From Glaciihabitans sp. (GTDB lineage Bacteria; Actinomycetota; Actinomycetes; Actinomycetales; Microbacteriaceae): a stretch of 64,000 nt of DNA. Below, one piece after another: positions 59,861 to 64,000 of this stretch. The notes below the pieces were generated by a model. It was not told where the DNA came from. It saw only the letters and a program-made list of their open reading frames with translations, and searched no databases. The position numbers were made by a program, and so were the translations under genes. Where the stretch lies: the NCBI GenBank assembly GCA_025463785.1, contig JAODBD010000011.1, positions 186,001-250,000 on the forward strand, read 5' to 3'. Each line of letters opens with the position of its first letter. Position 1 is the first letter of the stretch.

Positions 59861-60955
59861 ATGGCAAGTAGGACGATCGCCCCTAGGCCGGGTCGCGTAC
59901 GGCTGGCTCTGCGGCGGGCCGCCGCGCATCTCACACGGTCATCGGCCCGCTGGGGTTACATCGTCTTCGTGCTGTGCATCCTGGTGTACGCATTCATTCC
60001 CGAGAGTTGGGACATCGCCGGCACTGTCCGTGAGTTCTTCCTCATCCTGGCATCCGTTGCCGTCGGCGCGATTGTGTTGCCCGAACTTCCCTCGAACCTG
60101 TGGTCAATCGACGTCACACGCGTACGCAATCTGATTCCGGATTCACAACGCCAGACGTTGGCCCGGTCGCTTATCGCGGCAGAGTCAGACGACTCTCGGT
60201 GGACCGATCTCGTGTGGTCGAAGGCGCTTGAACCCCTCACGACGGCTTCCCGTAATCCGTGGGAGTACACCGTCGACATGGATTACGACGTCGACGTATA
60301 TCCTGACCGGTCCCTGAAAATCGGCGGCACCGTAATCCCGGTACATTCGGTGGCGGTCAACCAGAAGTCGTTCCGAGTGCTCGGCAAGCCGGGTGTCAGC
60401 TCGGTTTGGCTAACCATTGCCCGAACTTCATCGGCGCTGAATCGTGAATTTCTCGAACCTGCGTGCCTCGCACGTGAACTCGTTCCTCTCGGCGACCTGC
60501 ACGGCGCCGCATGGCAGGATGCAGTGCTGTCTTCGTGTCAGGTCGAGCTATTCATTGATGGCATTCCCATCGAGTTGGTCGCCGAGGCGGTAAGTGAGCT
60601 CCCCGATGTTGTGCGCTGGCGACTGCCACCGCAGTTTGAGCTGACAACTGATCGAGTCCGCGTTCACATCCGCTTTGACTTTCACATCGCACCGGAGATC
60701 GCAAGCTTCCCGGTGATGTTCTCGGGCTACTACTGCGCAGGCATCACCGACATCTCGATGAGACTTTACGACGAGAAGCAGCAAACTGAGTTGGAGTGCG
60801 ACTACTTCGTTGGGCGCGCCCTGGATCAGAACCCGACCGCCGGGACCACAGAGTCTGGTAACGGGGTGTACAAGCAAATTACTTTCTCGACGGGCAAGGA
60901 CTGCATCCTCTGGCCAGGCAGTGGCGTAATGTTTCGCTGGCGTTCGGCAGTATGA
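59861..60955 (+). CDS. Unknown membrane protein paired with a D-Ala-D-Ala dipeptidase
   Basis: 364 residues from ATG 59861 (GGAG seven bases upstream). A basic N-terminus is followed by two membrane helices (GYIVFVLCILVYAFIPESWD and FFLILASVAVGAIVLPELPS), then about 270 cytoplasmic or extracytoplasmic residues rich in beta strands (YTVDMDYDVDVYPDRSLKIG, HIRFDFHIAPEIASFPVMFS). I do not recognise a domain; related unknown proteins probably occur in other actinobacteria. Its stop overlaps the start of the dipeptidase gene by 4 bp. Confidence 0.7.
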   Translation: MASRTIAPRPGRVRLALRRAAAHLTRSSARWGYIVFVLCILVYAFIPESWDIAGTVREFFLILASVAVGAIVLPELPSNLWSIDVTRVRNLIPDSQRQTLARSLIAAESDDSRWTDLVWSKALEPLTTASRNPWEYTVDMDYDVDVYPDRSLKIGGTVIPVHSVAVNQKSFRVLGKPGVSSVWLTIARTSSALNREFLEPACLARELVPLGDLHGAAWQDAVLSSCQVELFIDGIPIELVAEAVSELPDVVRWRLPPQFELTTDRVRVHIRFDFHIAPEIASFPVMFSGYYCAGITDISMRLYDEKQQTELECDYFVGRALDQNPTAGTTESGNGVYKQITFSTGKDCILWPGSGVMFRWRSAV

Positions 60956-61626
60956 CGTTTCTAAGCCCTATCCCGAAATCATTGGTCGTGCCAGCAGGGC
61001 TGCCACGCTTGGAGCCGCCGAGATCGACACCCGAACTGGCCGCATCTGTTCGCATCGGTCATAGCGTTGAGAGTCTGGTGCCGATTCCATCGCAATTCGG
61101 TCAATTCCTTCCGTACGACGAGCTTCCCATTCCTGCTCGTGACCGGCTAGTGCTCCGGTCGGGAGTGATCGCACGTCTCGAGCAGGCGCTTGCCGCGTTG
61201 CCGGAGCCATTTGGCATCGCTGTTCTCGATGGATGGCGCAGCACTGATTATCAGCGCGAGCTTCTGTCGTACTACACCGCGCGCTTTCCGGACATTGGAG
61301 ATGGCTACGTAGCCGATCCGGAGGACAAGTTTGTGCTGCCGCCACACACAACCGGTGGTGCCGTCGATCTCACTTTAAGCTGGAACGGCGCCTCCCTGGC
61401 CCTCGGAACTGACTACGATTCGTTCGCGGATGCTGCCCACGTCGGCGCCCTCGAAAGCGAGCGCGACAGTCCGATCGCCCGAGATCTTCGCCGACTGCTG
61501 TCATCAGTTCTGCGCGGGGCAGGCTTCGCGCCGTACCCACTCGAGTGGTGGCACTGGTCCTACGGCGACCAGTGGTGGGCCGCAGAATACGGGTACCCGG
61601 TCTCGCTGTACTCGCAGGTCGGCTAG
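60952..61626 (+). CDS. D-alanyl-D-alanine dipeptidase (VanX-like, M15 family)
   Basis: 224 residues. The M15D zinc site is complete: the first ligands in PHTTGGAVDLTLSWNG (HxxGGAxD, near residue 137) and the catalytic Glu and last His in YPLEWWHWSYGDQWW (near residue 200); the Arg of the family lies in AVLDGWRSTDYQRE. No signal peptide, so it should act in the cytoplasm on D-Ala-D-Ala, cutting the supply for peptidoglycan. Translationally coupled to the membrane protein upstream; no vanHA or vanRS genes are near. Confidence 0.88.
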   Translation: MTFLSPIPKSLVVPAGLPRLEPPRSTPELAASVRIGHSVESLVPIPSQFGQFLPYDELPIPARDRLVLRSGVIARLEQALAALPEPFGIAVLDGWRSTDYQRELLSYYTARFPDIGDGYVADPEDKFVLPPHTTGGAVDLTLSWNGASLALGTDYDSFADAAHVGALESERDSPIARDLRRLLSSVLRGAGFAPYPLEWWHWSYGDQWWAAEYGYPVSLYSQVG

Positions 61627-61851
61627 CCGTGGTTCCCATGCAGCTACCGAGCATGCTGTGAGGGCGTCCCGATCGCGGTTGTCGGCTCCGCGCGGACGGT
61701 TCGGGCGGCGCCAGCGCGGAGCCTGGGTGCGTGGCAAGACATCCTGAGGAGTCGCCGTCACGGGCCGGGGGTCCCGTCGCACCGGTCTCTCCAGAACATC
61801 ATGGCCGACTCGATTGTGGGAGGACTTCCGTTTCTCGGCCCGATGCGCTAT

Positions 61852-62247
61852 TTAAAGGCGCGTCCGGCTTACTCCGCTAACTCGACCAAGCGCCGCACCG
61901 TAGATGAGGTGGGCCGCGAGAATGGTGATGGCACGGCGGCGGCGATCTCGGTGCGCCTTCGGCATCCCGGCGGCGGCGGGCATGACCACCTCGTAGCCGA
62001 TGAGCCACACCAACAGGCCGAAGAAGACTCCGGATGCGATTCCCCGGTGCCCTCGGCGGGTGGCGACCTGATAGACGGCGCCGGCGGTGCCACCAACGAG
62101 GTAGTGGGCTATGGCCGCGACCTGAGTCTGCTCAGGTTCTCGCAGCTGCGGTGACACGGCACGCACTGCCTTTCGCGGAGGCAGTTGACGAATCAGACCC
62201 AGACGTTGCGCGAGCGAAAATCCTGCGCTCATCGGCACGGTCGCCAC
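61852..62247 (-). CDS. Small polytopic membrane protein (DUF1440-like), possibly N-terminally truncated
   Basis: 131 residues from GTG 62247. Three hydrophobic segments: the start of the frame (MATVPMSAGFSLAQRLGLIR), IAHYLVGGTAGAVYQ and GVFFGLLVWLIGYEVVMPA, then ITILAAHLIYGAALGRVSG; the pattern resembles DUF1440-type proteins. In-frame hydrophobic sequence continues upstream for about 30 codons without a start, so the gene may be a truncated copy. Its N-terminal region is duplicated at the window's right edge. Confidence 0.55.
   Translation of the reverse strand: MATVPMSAGFSLAQRLGLIRQLPPRKAVRAVSPQLREPEQTQVAAIAHYLVGGTAGAVYQVATRRGHRGIASGVFFGLLVWLIGYEVVMPAAAGMPKAHRDRRRRAITILAAHLIYGAALGRVSGVSRTRL
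62157..62216. repeat. 60-bp duplicated segment, copy 1
   Basis: 59 of 60 bases match 63941-64000 (single A to C change at CAGACCC/CAGCCCC). It is part of the coding region of the gene at 61852-62247, in the stretch LAQRLGLIRQLPPRKAVRAV. The second copy reaches the last base of the window, so its real length is unknown. Confidence 0.9.
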
Positions 62248-62442
62248 GACTCCGGCGGCGAACCCTGCGACGGCTGACCCCGCGAGTTCACGACGTCCCG
62301 CTCCTCTCCTTAATGCACTTAGCGGGATAACGACAAGCCGGCTAACGTGCCTGTGTGCTTGAGATTGTGAACGCGCAGGGGACAGTTCAAAGCCCGACTA
62401 GTGCCAGCCAGGGGGTTGCCCATAGTGCGAAGGAAGCTTAAT

Positions 62443-62760
62443 TTGACAGGTACTCAAGTTCACGGCCAGCGCAGGATCCGTGCTTGGGCGTGGGTGGCGC
62501 TCGGAGTGAGCGCAGTCGTCGCGGCAATCGAGTTGTGGAGCAACACCGCTCAGGCCACGGCGATCTACAACGTGCTTTTCGACCAGGACTTATTTGCAGG
62601 ACTGTTTTTCCTCGGAGGCATTTATCTGGCCGCCGTGGTGCTCGACATTGTGGCTGCTGCGGTATTGAAGGGTTGGCGCAATCGCGTCATAGCGTTTGCT
62701 GGAGTGATCGCGCTGCTGCTTCCGGTCGCGTGGGGTATCTGGGTCGTCGAATCACCCTAG
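62443..62760 (+). CDS. Small membrane protein, paralogue of the gene at 63188
   Basis: 105 residues from TTG 62443, chosen because GAAGGAAG precedes it and because the start then aligns with the paralogue (MTGTQVHGQRRIRAWAWVAL vs MTENTGQTARKVRPYTYVAL). Three membrane helices: VALGVSAVVAAIELW, LFFLGGIYLAAVVLDIVAAA and VIAFAGVIALLLPVAWGIWV. Function unknown. Confidence 0.6.
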   Translation: MTGTQVHGQRRIRAWAWVALGVSAVVAAIELWSNTAQATAIYNVLFDQDLFAGLFFLGGIYLAAVVLDIVAAAVLKGWRNRVIAFAGVIALLLPVAWGIWVVESP

Positions 62761-63187
62761 CCTTAGCGATCACGCTCGCCAGATAAACGTTCGTCTCGAG
62801 CCTCGGGCCCCGAGTTGGAAGCATTTGCTTGGAGTTCGAGTCGGCTACCGAATTGATCGCCAGGGCGTGGACCGGATTTGGTTGGCTCTTAGCCTCTGAG
62901 AATCTGCGGGTTCTCCCTGGAATGGTGTTGATCATGCCCAAGCCGTAGCCTGCTGGGGTCCGTCGCGACGTTGTCACCGCCGCTCCAGTACGGGGTTGCC
63001 ATGGATTTGCCCAGCGCTTCCGTTCTGGCGTCGCAAGCCACACAGAATGAGATCGATTTCCTTGGTACTTTTGCGGCCGGGCAGAGATCCGTTCGCTACC
63101 GAGCCCAACTTCTGAACCTCTCCAAGCGTATGACCGGTTAACATCAGAATCCGTTGGTCGCACGCCTGACTGAAATGGGATACCAAC
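62761..63187. other. Intergenic stretch between two paralogous membrane genes
   Basis: 427 bp without a convincing gene. Frames on both strands are compositionally unremarkable. Confidence 0.4.
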
Positions 63188-63499
63188 ATGACCGAGAACA
63201 CGGGCCAAACCGCGCGCAAAGTGCGACCGTATACCTACGTCGCGCTTGGCGTGAGCGTATTTATCGCAGCGGCTTGGTGGTTCTTCATGGTTGGACAAAG
63301 CAGCGATCTCTATGTCGCCATTTTCGGTTACAACTGGATCGGTGTCACAGTGGTTTTAGTAGCGATGGGCGTAGCGGGAATCATTGTGGACATCGGCGCT
63401 GGCAGGCGAGGAGGAATGAACCGCCTCATCAGCATCCTCGCTGGCCTCATACTCGTGTCCCCATTGGTCGCGATCGGAGTGAGCAGCGTAGTTGGCTAG
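63188..63499 (+). CDS. Small membrane protein, paralogue of the gene at 62443
   Basis: 103 residues, ATG 63188. Three membrane helices in the same layout: VALGVSVFIAAAWWFFMVGQ, WIGVTVVLVAMGVAGIIVDI and LISILAGLILVSPLVAIGVS. About one residue in three matches the paralogue, including YTYVALGVS and the closing hydrophobic block. Function unknown. Confidence 0.6.
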   Translation: MTENTGQTARKVRPYTYVALGVSVFIAAAWWFFMVGQSSDLYVAIFGYNWIGVTVVLVAMGVAGIIVDIGAGRRGGMNRLISILAGLILVSPLVAIGVSSVVG

Positions 63500-63820
63500 C
63501 GTTGAAGCCGCTGTGCCGAAGTTTGGTCAGCGCTTTAAGCCCGACAACGGGCATGAACTGCCAATTATCGTGTGTCGTCAAGGCGGCCGTTGCGTCTATC
63601 GCCGGACGCTATGGAAAGAGGCTGACATGACAACGATGGGATTGCGACCGAGCAACAGCGAGGCTCCCGGTCGGGTTCGACACAGTCACGTCAACTGCCG
63701 TTCACGGGCCTGAAGAAGCACAAACAAGACGAGTCAACTGATGATACGACTGCAGCCCCTAATGTCGCGTCGAGCCAAACTGCGACGGTCGTATGCGCGT
63801 CGCGGATACGATCATCACGT
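63500..63820. other. Intergenic stretch, no clear gene
   Basis: About 320 bp. One plus-strand frame beginning at 63743 is open but its first 26 codons are basic and atypical. Confidence 0.35.
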
Positions 63821-64000
63821 GGCTCTCTCCAAGGCTCAACGTATCGACATGCTCACGGGCATTGTCGGAAATCTGCTTCCCGAATCTCTCGCTCGGACCA
63901 ACTTGGTTCTGACTGAGTTCGGGTTAGAGCAGGTCTGGGACGGCACGCACTGCCTTTCGCGGAGGCAGTTGACGAATCAGCCCCAGACGTTGCGCGAGCG
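63821..64000 (+). CDS. Start of an unknown gene, running off the right edge through the duplicated segment
   Basis: Open from GTG 63821 (ATG 63743 is the alternative) to the end of the window. It reads MALSKAQRIDMLTGIVGNLL then PESLARTNLVLTEFGLEQVW and then enters the 60-bp repeat (DGTHCLSRRQLTNQPQTLRE). The first 42 residues look like real protein; the rest is the antisense of the membrane-protein gene, so the gene is probably cut by a recombination junction at 63941. Confidence 0.45.
63941..64000. repeat. 60-bp duplicated segment, copy 2 (reaches window edge)
   Basis: 59/60 identical to 62157-62216 in the same orientation; the flanks differ on the left. It probably continues beyond the window. 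Confidence 0.9.

Noticed and set aside
62687-63298. 203-residue minus-strand frame across the gap between the paralogues
   Set aside because: Overlaps both plus-strand membrane genes antisense and has no protein-like features.
49315-64000. A prophage
   Set aside because: No capsid, terminase, tail or integrase genes; the content is small unknown genes, IS debris and a transporter cassette.
1-64000. CRISPR array
   Set aside because: No regularly spaced short direct repeats; the R1-R4 palindromes are kilobases apart and the 15-bp and 7-bp tandem repeats have no spacers.

Overview
The window looks like a chromosome segment of a high-GC actinobacterium, most likely a Microbacteriaceae-type Micrococcales. 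Pointers are a single-chain dimeric-type glycyl-tRNA synthetase, a DUF3145 protein, an SCO7613-type giant membrane protein, the aceE-fasR-fabD-fabH-acpP-fabF fatty-acid locus with a PucR-type regulator, SigK/anti-sigma-type regulation, and several promoters whose -10 hexamer (TANNNT) sits 6-7 nt before the start codon, as in leaderless actinobacterial mRNAs.

Positions 1 to about 49.3 kb are core genome. Left to right: an aminotransferase end; glyS; a VSR-like/AbiEi-like protein; a DsbA-like oxidoreductase with a translationally coupled 45-residue partner; a YbaK deacylase; dusB-dgt-dnaG; an oligopeptide-type ABC importer with three nucleotide-binding domains followed by a lactonase; tRNA-Asn; a NarL-type two-component pair; a SHOCT protein and an orphan histidine kinase; azlCD; def and a divergent DMT transporter; a GT4 glycosyltransferase; tRNA-Met and a small decayed patch; a 1248-residue membrane protein; a phosphatase; an ECF sigma/anti-sigma pair; a PolA-like exonuclease/polymerase; PadR, DUF3145 and ArsR-SRPBCC genes; the fatty-acid synthesis locus with aceE; AhpE-like peroxiredoxin; DUF1003 and DUF1345 membrane proteins; tRNA-Val.

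From tRNA-Val (49.24 kb) to the right edge the character changes. Genes are small, poorly recognisable and on mixed strands, with frameshifted genes, IS3 transposase fragments, a ribbon-helix-helix gene whose Shine-Dalgarno is buried in a long hairpin, and duplicated segments. The first gene of this region ends inside the antisense strand of tRNA-Val, which suggests an island boundary, although no integrase is seen. Its centre (52.2-55.9 kb) is a five-gene cassette: small secreted protein, lipoprotein, adaptor-like lipoprotein, ABC ATPase and FtsX-type permease, lying between IS3 remnants. This is the best candidate here for an undescribed secretion, peptide or immunity system. Further right are a protein with a HEPN-like RNRVVH motif beside a small membrane protein sharing the same leaderless start signal, an unknown membrane protein overlapping a VanX-like dipeptidase gene, two paralogous small membrane proteins, and a 60-bp duplication reaching the last base.

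Across the core run four copies of a roughly 100-bp palindromic repeat whose arms pair within each copy even where they differ between copies.
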